Source: RHKX01 sp035759925 (lineage in GTDB: Bacteria; Actinomycetota; Thermoleophilia; Solirubrobacterales; 70-9). Taken from it: DNA of 20,794 nt. The stretch is taken from positions 1-20,794 of the forward strand of contig DASTTY010000091.1 of NCBI GenBank assembly GCA_035759925.1, given 5' to 3'. Of this stretch, positions 8,760 through 15,803 are shown one piece after another. Made by a program: the position numbers and the translations under genes. Numbering within the stretch: position 1 is the stretch's first letter; each line of letters begins with the position of its first letter. Below the pieces are notes generated by a model that was given only the letters and a program-made list of their open reading frames with translations, was not told the DNA's origin and searched no databases.

Positions 8760-9425
8760 GTGCCGCCGGCCCTGACAACCAAACGACCCCGACGGCTGCG
8801 CATGCCGCCACCGCGCGAGCGCGGCCGCCGGCTGCGGCGCCGCGTCGAGGATCGCCGCACGGCGTTCGGTCACATCCGGATCGCCGCGGGCAGGCTCGAC
8901 CAGGGGCTGCTGGTCGCGCTCCGCACCCGCGGCCACGGCGTGTTCGCCGAACGGACCGCCCAGGCGCTCGCCGGCTTCGGTGAGCTCGGCGCCGGCTGGG
9001 CGGGGCTCGGCATCCTCGGCGCCGCCCTCGGCCGCGAGCACCGCCGCGCCTTCCTGATCGCCGCCGCTGCCGGCCCCGCTGCGGTCGGCGTCAACTACGC
9101 GGTCAAGGCGACCGTCGGGCGCGACCGGCCGGCCATCGAGGGGCACCCGCCGCTCGGTCCCGCCCCGAGCGAGCTCTCGTTCCCCTCCGCGCACGCGACC
9201 TCCGCCCTCGCCGGCGCCACCGCCCTCGCCCGCGTCGCCCCGCGGGCGCGGCTGCCGCTGCTGGCCCTCGCCGGGCTGATCTGCGCCGGGCGTCCCTACC
9301 TCGGCATGCACTACCCGAGCGACGTCCTCGCCGGGGTCGCCCTCGGCTCGGCGATCGGCCGCGCCTGGCCGCTGCCGGAGCCGGCCGAGCCCCAGCCGCC
9401 CGCTCCTCCCGAGGCGTTCCGATGA
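8760..9425 (+). CDS. PAP2-family phosphatase, membrane-bound
   Basis: The 221-aa protein carries the three phosphatase motifs of the PAP2 superfamily. These are K116 to R123-P124 (KATVGRDRP, KX6RP), PSAH at 142-145 with H145 (variant of PSGH), and R178-X5-H184-X3-D188 (GRPYLGMHYPSD). Hydrophobic helices surround them (about 80-92, 98-112, 145-160, 165-177, 188-200). Likely substrates are phosphatidic acid, phosphatidylglycerophosphate or undecaprenyl diphosphate; the sequence does not decide. The first 40 residues are highly basic and cytoplasmic. The GTG start sits eight bases after a TATGCT hexamer. An ATG at 8802 is the alternative and would remove 14 basic residues. The gene ends in an ATGA overlap with ychF. 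Confidence 0.88.
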   Translation: MPPALTTKRPRRLRMPPPRERGRRLRRRVEDRRTAFGHIRIAAGRLDQGLLVALRTRGHGVFAERTAQALAGFGELGAGWAGLGILGAALGREHRRAFLIAAAAGPAAVGVNYAVKATVGRDRPAIEGHPPLGPAPSELSFPSAHATSALAGATALARVAPRARLPLLALAGLICAGRPYLGMHYPSDVLAGVALGSAIGRAWPLPEPAEPQPPAPPEAFR

Positions 9426-10501
9426 AGGTCGGCATCGTCGGGATGCCGAACGCCGGCAAGTCGACTCTCTTCAACGCACTCACGCAGGCCGGCGCCGAGG
9501 CGGCCGGTTACCCGTTCACGACGATCGAGCCGAACGTCGCGATCGCCCCCGTCCCCGACGAGCGCCTCGACGAGCTCGCTGCCACGCTCGGATCGTCCCC
9601 CGTCGTCCACGAGTCGCTCGAGGTCCACGACATCGCCGGGCTCGTCCGCGGCGCGGCCGCCGGCGAGGGCCTCGGCAATCGCTTTCTCGCCTCGATCCGC
9701 GAGACCGACGCGATCTGCCACGTCGTCCGCGCTCACTCCGACGCCGGCGTCCCCCACCCCGGCGGCGAGATCGACCCGGTCGCCGACGCCGAGATGGTCG
9801 AGGCCGAGCTGATGCTGGCCGACCTCGAGACCGCCACACGGCGGCTCGAGCGGGTCGGCAAGCAGGCCAAGGCGCTCGACAAGGACGCGATCGCCGAGCG
9901 TGACTGGCTCGCCGACGTCGTCGGCGCGCTCGAACGCGGCGAGCCGGTCCGCGCGGTGCCGGTACCCGATGCGGTCTTCCCCGCCGGACCGCAGAACCTC
10001 CAGGCGCTCACGTCGAAGCCGGTGCTCTACGTCGCGAACGTCGACGAGGGCGAGGACGAGCCGCCGGCCGCGCTCGTCGAGCACGCCCGCGAGGGCGGCG
10101 ACCGGGCGATCGCCCTGAGCGCCAAGATCGAAGCCGAGCTGGCCGAGCTCGACGACGAGGAGGCATCGGTGATGCGGGCGGAGCTCGGCGTCGCCGAGTC
10201 CGGGCTCGACCGGATGGTCCGCGCCGCCTACGACCTGCTCGACCTGATCAGCTTCTTCACCGCCGGACCCGAGACCGAGGCGCACGCCTGGAGCCTGCGC
10301 CGCGGCGGCAGCGCCTGGGATGCGGCCGGGAAGATCCACTCCGACATCCAGGAGGGTTTCGTGAAGGCCGAGGTGATCCCGTGGGACGTGCTCGTCGAGT
10401 GCGGCGGCTACGGCCCCGCCCGCGACCGCGGCCTGCTCCGGATCGAGGGCCGGGAATACCTCGTCGCCGACGGAGACGTTCTCACCATCAAGCACACGTA
10501 A
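9422..10501 (+). CDS. ychF: Ribosome-binding ATPase YchF (Obg-like)
   Basis: YchF/Ola1 is an Obg-family P-loop NTPase that prefers ATP and associates with ribosomes and the proteasome or stress response in various organisms. G1 is GMPNAGKST (7-15). The G2 region is YPFTTIEPN (30-38). G3 is DIAGLVRGAAAGEGLGNRFL (70-89), highly characteristic. The G4 position is NVDE (206-209), not NKxD, which explains ATP preference. A coiled-coil region (about 124-165) separates G3 and G4. The C-terminal TGS domain starts near 275 (LISFFTAGPETEAHAW) and ends in ADGDVLTIKHT. Length (359 aa) is standard. The ATG overlaps the PAP2 stop by four bases. Downstream lies the large inverted repeat. Confidence 0.97.
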   Translation: MKVGIVGMPNAGKSTLFNALTQAGAEAAGYPFTTIEPNVAIAPVPDERLDELAATLGSSPVVHESLEVHDIAGLVRGAAAGEGLGNRFLASIRETDAICHVVRAHSDAGVPHPGGEIDPVADAEMVEAELMLADLETATRRLERVGKQAKALDKDAIAERDWLADVVGALERGEPVRAVPVPDAVFPAGPQNLQALTSKPVLYVANVDEGEDEPPAALVEHAREGGDRAIALSAKIEAELAELDDEEASVMRAELGVAESGLDRMVRAAYDLLDLISFFTAGPETEAHAWSLRRGGSAWDAAGKIHSDIQEGFVKAEVIPWDVLVECGGYGPARDRGLLRIEGREYLVADGDVLTIKHT

Positions 10502-10502
10502 C

Positions 10503-10546
10503 GGGCCCAGAGGCTGGCCTCGTCAGGACACCTGACGGAGGGGCCC
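10503..10546. repeat. Small hairpin immediately after ychF
   Basis: CGTCAGG (10521-10527) pairs with CCTGACG (10531-10537) around a three-base loop. Flanking GGCCT/AGGGGCC and the GGGCCC copies at 10503 and 10541 can extend the stem. It directly follows the ychF stop and could be its terminator. Its right arm is also the left arm of the much larger inverted repeat, so the two folds exclude each other. Confidence 0.55.
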
Positions 10547-10677
10547 GAAACGCCTGGGCGGCGGGTGCCGGGGGGAGGGCTCCCATAGCTCCGAGCAATG
10601 CCGGTGGCGCAGGAGCTATGGGAGACCCCCCGGCAGGACCCGCCGCAGGCAGACGCTCGGCCCTCCGTCAGGAGTCC
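10526..10677. repeat. About 150-base imperfect inverted repeat between convergent genes
   Basis: The outer arm 10526-10548 pairs with 10657-10677 (one A-A mismatch and a small bulge). Then 10552-10566 pairs with 10638-10650 (two-base bulge). Next 10567-10575 pairs perfectly with 10626-10634 (three-base bulge between). Finally 10580-10592 pairs perfectly over 13 bp with 10612-10624, leaving a 19-base loop at 10593-10611. The structure fills the intergenic space and includes the stop codon (10668-10670) and last codons of the transglycosylase gene. It may be a bidirectional terminator or a remnant of a non-coding palindromic element. Confidence 0.8.
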
Positions 10678-12224
10678 AACAGCGGCTTCGCTTCGTTCGA
10701 GACCGTGACGTGGATCGCGTCCGGCTCGTAGGCGTAATCGATCACGTCGAGGGCGCGGAGGCGGTCGAGCATGAACTGGAAGGCCTCGGCCTGGCGGTCG
10801 CTCGCGTACTTGCGCTCGATGTCGAACGACCAGCCGGTCGTGTGCAGCGAGTAGGCGTCGGTTGCCTGGTCGTTGATACCGACGAGCCGCTGCTGGTACT
10901 CGCGGTCGCGGACCGTGCTCGTCACGTTCAGCTCGCCCTTGCCGCCGTCGATCTCGCGGACCCGCGAGGTCATGTAGATCAGCGTCGCCAGCGCCTCGGG
11001 ACGGAGTGCCCGGTACAGCGAGGAATCGACACCGAGCTTCGGTGCGAGCTCGCCCATCCCGGGATCGATCGCGTAACCGTAGGAGGCGCCGTCCGGCAGC
11101 GACAGCAACGTTCCGTCGTCGAGTGCCGCCTGGACGTCGTCGGGGCTCGCGAACACCTCCGTGTCGGCCTCCGGATGGAAGACCTCCTCCTGGGTCGCCT
11201 TCTTCCCCTGCAGCTCCGCGAGCCGCTCGAGCTCGGAGCGATCGTTGCGATAGAGGTCCATGATCCGCTCGGCGGCGAGGACCCGCCAGAGGTAGGTGGA
11301 GCTGTCGTCGCCGAACGAGGCGAGCAGATTCCACGACTTCCGGTTCGCGAGCGGCGAGGAGTCGAAGAAGAGCTGGGCGTAGCTCGGATCGTCGACCGGC
11401 GTCTCCTCGCGATAAGCCGCGATCACGTTCTCGAGGTTGCCGATCCCCATGTGGTAGCTCGTCGTCGCGAGGTCGGCGCGGCCGAAGCGATCGGCGGCGA
11501 TCTCGAGGTACTTCCCCATCCCGTCGAGCGCCGCCTCGGGGTCGAAGCGCTCGTCGACGTCCGCGCGGCGCTCGCGCAACGCCTGCTCCTGCTTGGGCAG
11601 GCGCCGCAGCTTCATCAGCGCCCGCGTGCGGACCTTCGGCTGCTTGCTGCGCGACTGCCGCTTCGCCTTCGCGGTCTCCGCCTCGACCCGTGCGATCCGC
11701 TTCGTCAGCGCGCGGCTCCGGGCGAGATCGACGCGCATCCCGAGCAGGTCGGTCCCGGTGCCGGCGACGATCTGCGCGAGCCCGCTCGCCGCCTCCGGGT
11801 CATCCCCGGCGATCACCTCCGGCCGGCCGGCGCTCTCGAGCAGGACCATCGCCTCCATCACGTTCGGATCGACGCCGTGTGCGGCCGCCGCCCGCTCGAT
11901 CTGATCGCGCCAGCGCGCCGTCCGGCGGGCGCTGGCGACGATCCCGCCCGGGCTCTTCTCGTAGAGGACGTGCGAGAGCCCAAGTGCCGCCCGGCGCTCG
12001 AAGTCACCGGTTCGGTCCGCCTCCCACGCGAACGGATCGGCGGAGCCGCCGGAGCGCCCGGCCTCCGCGATCCGCCCCGCGTCGAAGCCGTCGCCGCCGA
12101 CGGTGCCGGTCAGAAGCAGAACCGCGACCACGACCGCAGCCGCGACCGCCGCAATCGCGGCGACCGTCCACCGGCGCGCCGGCGAGCGCCGGCCCGCGGG
12201 CCCGTCGTCGTCGTGGGTCGGCAT
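10668..12224 (-). CDS. Exported lytic transglycosylase with C-terminal M15/DUF5715-like peptidase domain
   Basis: The 518-aa protein has one N-terminal membrane segment (about 19-40), then a helical linker. An SLT-type lysozyme-like domain follows: AAAHGVDPNVMEAMVLLESAGRPEV, with catalytic E130, then ASGLAQIV (146-153) and, after an insertion, SYHMGIGNLENVIAAY (256-271). Between these SLT parts lies a very basic, helical insertion (about 165-228) predicted to be coiled coil. The C-terminal domain (about 400-518) has SLHTTGWSFD (459-468) and DAIHVTV (502-508). This is the SxHxxG...D and final His pattern of M15 D,D-peptidases, with H461, D468 and H505 as zinc ligands. It would thus cut both glycan strands and peptides outside the membrane. 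A TTG at 12230 is an alternative start. It is divergent from the lipocalin-like gene. Confidence 0.82.
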   Translation of the reverse strand: MPTHDDDGPAGRRSPARRWTVAAIAAVAAAVVVAVLLLTGTVGGDGFDAGRIAEAGRSGGSADPFAWEADRTGDFERRAALGLSHVLYEKSPGGIVASARRTARWRDQIERAAAAHGVDPNVMEAMVLLESAGRPEVIAGDDPEAASGLAQIVAGTGTDLLGMRVDLARSRALTKRIARVEAETAKAKRQSRSKQPKVRTRALMKLRRLPKQEQALRERRADVDERFDPEAALDGMGKYLEIAADRFGRADLATTSYHMGIGNLENVIAAYREETPVDDPSYAQLFFDSSPLANRKSWNLLASFGDDSSTYLWRVLAAERIMDLYRNDRSELERLAELQGKKATQEEVFHPEADTEVFASPDDVQAALDDGTLLSLPDGASYGYAIDPGMGELAPKLGVDSSLYRALRPEALATLIYMTSRVREIDGGKGELNVTSTVRDREYQQRLVGINDQATDAYSLHTTGWSFDIERKYASDRQAEAFQFMLDRLRALDVIDYAYEPDAIHVTVSNEAKPLLDS

Positions 12225-12268
12225 CCGCAAACTGTGACAGCCGTCGCCTCCCGGCCGCCGCAGAGGAA

Positions 12269-12274
12269 TACGCT
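12269..12274 (+). promoter_or_regulatory. Candidate -10 element for the lipocalin-like gene
   Basis: TACGCT ends eight bases before the GTG at 12283, with no Shine-Dalgarno. It lies in a 58-base divergent gap shared with the transglycosylase gene, so both promoters must be compact. Confidence 0.4.
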
Positions 12275-12282
12275 GCCTGCCG

Positions 12283-13275
12283 GTGCGAACGCAGGCCCGC
12301 TTTCCATCGGTCCCGCCCGGCGAGGGCCATTACGAGAGCTTCTACCTCAAGGCCGCGGCCCCCGAGGGAGGGCGGGCAGTCTGGATCCGCCACACGATCC
12401 ACAAGCGCCCCGGCGCCGACCCGACCGGCGCCGTCTGGATGACGTGGTTCGATCGCGATCGGCCCGGCCCCGTCGCCGCCAAGCAGCAGGTCGGTCCCGA
12501 TCTGATCACGACCCCCGCCAAGACCTACGTCCGCGTCGGCGAGTCGGAGATCGCCCCCGGCCGCGTCCAAGGCCTCGTCGCCGACGACGGGACCCACTCG
12601 AGCTGGAACCTCCGCTTCACCGACCACGACGGGCCCCTGCGCCACTTCCCGGCCGAGTGGATGTACGAGCGGCCGCTGCCGCGGACCAAGCTCCTCAGCC
12701 CCCATCCCAGCGCCAGCTTCGACGGGATCATCGACGTCGCCGGCGAGCGGGTCAATCTCGAGTCCTGGCCGGGGATGATCGGCCACAACTGGGGAACCGA
12801 GCACGCAGCGACATGGGTCTGGATCCACGGTGCGACGGTCGGCGCCGACGGCTCGCGCGGCTACGTCGACCTCGGCGGCGGGCGGATCGGGCTCGGCCCG
12901 ATCCTGTCGCCGTGGGTGGTCAACGGGGAGATCGTCCACGGCGGCGAGCGGTTCCGGGTCGGTGGCCTCGGCGAGATCCTGCGGACGCGGGTGCGGACCG
13001 AGACGACACGCTGCCGGTTCACGGTCGGAGGCGAGCAGCTGACCGCCCGTGGCACAGTCGCCGGCCCCCGCGACCAATTCGTCGGCTGGCTCTACGCCGA
13101 CCCGTCCGGGCCCGGCCATCACTCGCTGCACTGCTCGATCGCCGACCTCGAGGTCGTCGTCAGCCGCCCCGGCCGGCCCGATCTGACGATCCGCGTCGAC
13201 GGCGGCGCGTCCTACGAGCTCGGAACCCGCAAGACCGACCACGGGATCCCCATTCAGCCGTACGCCGACGGGTAG
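12283..13275 (+). CDS. Lipocalin-fold protein (CrtC/AttH-like), function unknown
   Basis: The 330-aa protein looks all-beta, with many short strands and no signal peptide or membrane segment. The N-terminal half begins HYESFYLKAAAPEGGRAVWI (16-35), the entry strand typical of proteins related to hydroxyneurosporene synthase (CrtC), AttH and tocopherol-cyclase-like lipocalins. The core signature is GMIGHNWGTEHAATWVWIHG (164-183), resembling the conserved G-x-x-G-H-x-W-G segment of that group. These folds bind or hydrate hydrophobic molecules, but no carotenoid or quinone genes are nearby, so no reaction is proposed. It begins at a GTG eight bases after TACGCT. It is followed after 39 bases by an aldehyde dehydrogenase gene that has its own Shine-Dalgarno. 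Confidence 0.7.
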   Translation: MRTQARFPSVPPGEGHYESFYLKAAAPEGGRAVWIRHTIHKRPGADPTGAVWMTWFDRDRPGPVAAKQQVGPDLITTPAKTYVRVGESEIAPGRVQGLVADDGTHSSWNLRFTDHDGPLRHFPAEWMYERPLPRTKLLSPHPSASFDGIIDVAGERVNLESWPGMIGHNWGTEHAATWVWIHGATVGADGSRGYVDLGGGRIGLGPILSPWVVNGEIVHGGERFRVGGLGEILRTRVRTETTRCRFTVGGEQLTARGTVAGPRDQFVGWLYADPSGPGHHSLHCSIADLEVVVSRPGRPDLTIRVDGGASYELGTRKTDHGIPIQPYADG

Positions 13276-13278
13276 TCT
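13273..13278 (+). promoter_or_regulatory. Candidate -10 element for the aldehyde dehydrogenase gene
   Basis: TAGTCT overlaps the stop codon of the lipocalin-like gene. It would start transcription near 13285, giving a leader of about 30 bases that includes the Shine-Dalgarno at 13303. The match is weak and read-through from the previous gene is equally possible. Confidence 0.25.
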
Positions 13279-13314
13279 GAGCCCGGAAGACGGCCTGCGA
13301 ACGGAGAGGTGGAA

Positions 13315-14778
13315 ATGAGCGACGCTACGGAGCAGTCGGTGATCGATTCGGTGCCCAAGCAGCTTCTGATCGGCGGCGAGTGGCGGGACGCGAGCGGCGG
13401 CGGGACGTTTGCCGTCGACGATCCCGCGACCGGCGAGACGCTCTGCGAGATCGCCGACGCGACCGCCGATGACGCGGTGGCCGCGCTCGACGCCGCCTGC
13501 GCGGCTCAGGAGGAGTGGGCGGCGACGCCACCGAACAGCCGCAGCGACATCCTCCAGAGCGCCTTCGAGCTGATGGCGGAGCGCAGCGAGGAGCTGGCGC
13601 TTCTGATGACGCTGGAGATGGGCAAGGCGATCGCCGAGTCGAAGGGCGAGATCGCCTACGCCGCCGAGTTCTTCCGCTGGAACGCCGGCGAGGCGCTACG
13701 GCTGACCGGCGACTACAAGGTCGCCGGCAACGGCGCCAGCCGGGTGATGGTGATGCGCCAGCCCGTCGGTCCCTGCTACATGATCACCCCCTGGAACTTC
13801 CCGACCGCGATGGGCACGCGGAAGATCGGCCCGGCGATCGCCGCCGGTTGCACGATGGTCATGAAGCCGGCCCAGAACACGCCGCTTTCGATGCTCGCTC
13901 TCGCGGCCCTGCTCGAGGAATGCGGCCTTCCCGCCGGCGTCCTCAACATCGTCACCAGCACCTCCTCGAGCGCCGTCTCGAAGCCGATCATCAGCGACCC
14001 GCGGCTTCGCAAGCTCAGCTTCACCGGCTCGACCGAGGTCGGCCGGATGCTGATCGAGCAGTCGGCCGAGAACGTGCTGAAGACCTCGATGGAGCTCGGC
14101 GGCAACGCTCCGTTCCTGATCTTCGAGGACGCCGACCTCGACGCCGCCGTCGAGGGGGCGATGATCGCGAAGATGCGCAACGTCGGCGAGGCCTGCACCT
14201 CGGCGAACCGCTTCCACGTCCACGAGTCGGTCGCCGAGGAGTTCGCCGCCAAGCTGGCCGAGCGGATGGGTTCCCTCAAGATCGGCCGCGGCACCGAGGA
14301 CGGCGTCGAGGTCGGACCGCTGATCGACGACGACCAGCGCTCCAAGGTCGCCGAGCTCGTCGACGACGCTGTCGGCAAGGGCGCGCGGGCCCTCGTCGGC
14401 GGCGGTGCGGTCGAGGGGGCAGGTTCGTTCTTCGAGCCGACGGTCCTCGCCGACGTCTCCGATGACGCCCGGCTGCTCGAGGAGGAGATCTTCGGGCCGG
14501 TTGCCCCGATCGCCACCTTCGCGACCGAGGACGAGGCGATCGCCGCCGCCAACGACACCGAGTTCGGGCTCGTCTCCTACGTCTTCACCGGCGACGTCAA
14601 GCGCGCCCTGCGCGTCTGCGAGCGCCTCGAAACGGGGATGATCGGCCTCAACCAGGGGCTCGTCTCGAATGCCGGCGCGCCGTTCGGCGGCGTCAAGGCA
14701 TCAGGGCTCGGCCGCGAGGGCGGCACCGAGGGCATCCTCGAGTATCTCGAAACCAAATACGTCGCCATCAACGTCTGA
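13315..14778 (+). CDS. NAD(P)-dependent aldehyde dehydrogenase, succinate-semialdehyde type
   Basis: The 487-aa protein belongs to the aldehyde dehydrogenase superfamily. Catalytic residues are N161 (ITPWNFP), K184 (MKPAQNTP), E260 (SMELGGNAP) and nucleophile C294 (GEACTSANRF). FTGSTEVGR (236-244) is the cofactor-fold signature. The C-terminus, GMIGLNQGLVSNAGAPFGGV and then KASGLGREGGTEGILEYLETKYV, resembles GabD-type succinate-semialdehyde dehydrogenases. GabD enzymes have a similar NEG-(V/I)IS stretch; here it is NQGLVS. Substrate is therefore a good guess, not certain. A GGAGAGG at 13303-13309 lies five bases before the ATG; the GTG two codons upstream is less well placed. There is no aminotransferase or GABA gene beside it. 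It converges on msrA over a hairpin. Confidence 0.9.
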   Translation: MSDATEQSVIDSVPKQLLIGGEWRDASGGGTFAVDDPATGETLCEIADATADDAVAALDAACAAQEEWAATPPNSRSDILQSAFELMAERSEELALLMTLEMGKAIAESKGEIAYAAEFFRWNAGEALRLTGDYKVAGNGASRVMVMRQPVGPCYMITPWNFPTAMGTRKIGPAIAAGCTMVMKPAQNTPLSMLALAALLEECGLPAGVLNIVTSTSSSAVSKPIISDPRLRKLSFTGSTEVGRMLIEQSAENVLKTSMELGGNAPFLIFEDADLDAAVEGAMIAKMRNVGEACTSANRFHVHESVAEEFAAKLAERMGSLKIGRGTEDGVEVGPLIDDDQRSKVAELVDDAVGKGARALVGGGAVEGAGSFFEPTVLADVSDDARLLEEEIFGPVAPIATFATEDEAIAAANDTEFGLVSYVFTGDVKRALRVCERLETGMIGLNQGLVSNAGAPFGGVKASGLGREGGTEGILEYLETKYVAINV

Positions 14779-14806
14779 CGTCCGGAGAGCCCGGCGGCCG
14801 GGTCAG
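14775..14806. terminator. Hairpin containing both stop codons at the aldehyde dehydrogenase/msrA junction
   Basis: CTGAC (14775-14779) can pair with GTCAG (14802-14806), enclosing an inner CCCGG-CGG-CCGGG hairpin (14790-14802). The last base of the inner arm overlaps the outer one, so the full fold must shorten by one pair. Both TGA stops, at 14776 on plus and 14805-14803 on minus, lie in the outer arms. The junction is only 24 bases long. Confidence 0.5.
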
Positions 14807-15351
14807 CGGCCCAGGATCGAGCTGATCAGGCCGCTTCCCGAGCGACGCTGCTCGAGGTAGCACTGGTGATAGCCCTCGGCCATCCAGAACCCGGTCGCGG
14901 GCTCGATCGACGTCGCGATCGGCTCGTCATAGCGCTCCTGCAGGGCGGCCTTCGAGGCCTCGGCCGCGGCCATCTGCTCGGGAGTGTGGGTGAAGATCAC
15001 CGTCCGGTACTGATCGCCGACGTCGGGCCCCTGCCGGTTGACCTGGGTCGGGTCGTGCATCGCCCAGAAGTGGTCGAGCAGCTCCCCGTAACCGACCCGG
15101 TCGGGGTCGTAGGTGACCCGGACCACCTCGGCGTGACCGGTCGTCCCGGTGCAGACCTGCTCGTACGTCGGGTCGGCGACGTGACCGCCCTCGTAGCCGA
15201 CGGCGGTGTCGACGACGCCCGGCACCTCGCGGTAGTGCGCCTCGGGCTTCCAGAAGCAGCCGGCGCCGAAGGTCGCGACCTCGGTCCGCTCCGGCGCCCC
15301 CGCACCGGGCACGGCGGTGCCCTTCGGCTCGCTCGATCTCGGCTCGGTCAT
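14803..15351 (-). CDS. msrA: Peptide methionine-S-sulfoxide reductase MsrA
   Basis: MsrA reduces methionine-S-sulfoxide in oxidised proteins, using a catalytic cysteine recycled by thioredoxin. The 182-aa protein has the hallmark GAGCFWKPEAHYREVPGV, with nucleophile C32. GCFWK occurs where GCFWG is more usual, a substitution next to the active site. It continues with VGYEGGHVADPTYEQVCTGTTGHAEVV, FWAMHDPTQVNRQGPDVGDQYRTVIF and the C-terminal AEGYHQCYLEQ, which supplies a plausible resolving cysteine. The first 22 residues are a hydrophilic extension. The ATG at 15351 has GAGGAG about seven bases upstream on the minus strand. No msrB is fused or adjacent. Confidence 0.95.
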   Translation of the reverse strand: MTEPRSSEPKGTAVPGAGAPERTEVATFGAGCFWKPEAHYREVPGVVDTAVGYEGGHVADPTYEQVCTGTTGHAEVVRVTYDPDRVGYGELLDHFWAMHDPTQVNRQGPDVGDQYRTVIFTHTPEQMAAAEASKAALQERYDEPIATSIEPATGFWMAEGYHQCYLEQRRSGSGLISSILGR

Positions 15352-15458
15352 AGGCTTCTCCTCGCGGTCGGGTCACCTCCGATGATGACAGGGGCGTCCA
15401 GCCGCCCCGGGCCGACCTCAAGTGCCCGGTGGCGTCCCCCGATAGAGATCGTGAAGGC

Positions 15459-15758
15459 ATGTACGTCCTCGAGTTCGTCAACCAGGTCCGGGCAGCGCAG
15501 AGCCATCAGGGGCTCGCGCAGCTTCCGCCGGCCGGCGCCGACGGCAGCACGCCGCTGGAGCTGGCGATGGGCTGCCGGCTCGAGCGTGGCGTGATGCGCC
15601 TCTCGAGCCCGCAGGCTGCAGCCTCAGTCGCCGACGCCACCGGCCTTCCGGTCGCGACCGACCTGATCTCGGTCGCCCTCCCGCGGGCGCTCGGCCCGCA
15701 CGCCGCCGCCGTCGCTTCGGCCCGCGAGCACGGCAGCAGCGCCGCAGCGGCCGGCTGA
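15459..15758 (+). CDS. Small hypothetical protein (99 aa)
   Basis: I do not recognise a family. From the ATG at 15459 the protein begins MYVLEFVNQVRAAQSHQGLA. It continues with a Pro/Gly linker, the segment LELAMGCRLERGVMRLSSP (33-51), a hydrophobic amphipathic stretch ATDLISVALPRALGP (66-80) and an Ala-rich tail. It has one cysteine (C39) and no signal peptide. Codon third positions are GC-rich as in neighbouring genes, and the frame is flanked by msrA (divergent) and fumC (convergent) with no overlap, which supports coding. The frame is open upstream to a GTG at 15429. The opposite strand is also open across most of the region, so the call is moderate. A strong hairpin follows the stop by a few bases. 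Confidence 0.6.
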   Translation: MYVLEFVNQVRAAQSHQGLAQLPPAGADGSTPLELAMGCRLERGVMRLSSPQAAASVADATGLPVATDLISVALPRALGPHAAAVASAREHGSSAAAAG

Positions 15759-15759
15759 C

Positions 15760-15803
15760 CCCGCCCACTCCTGACGAGCGCGCCGTCAGGCGTGGGGGCG
15801 GGT
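15760..15803. terminator. Hairpin between the small ORF and fumC
   Basis: CCTGACG (15770-15776) pairs with CGTCAGG (15784-15790) across a seven-base loop. Flanking CCCGCCCAC and GTGGGGGCGGG extend the stem with a two-base bulge. The fumC stop codon (15786-15788) is inside the right arm. The core stem is identical to the one after ychF. Confidence 0.7.

Noticed and set aside
10593..10611. Loop of the large inverted repeat as a tRNA anticodon arm or small RNA gene
   Set aside because: There is no cloverleaf, T-loop consensus or CCA end. The structure is one long hairpin.
10710..13280. An 856-codon plus-strand frame across the transglycosylase and lipocalin-like genes
   Set aside because: It covers two genes with clear motifs on other frames and ends in Arg/Pro repeats, so it is a compositional artefact.
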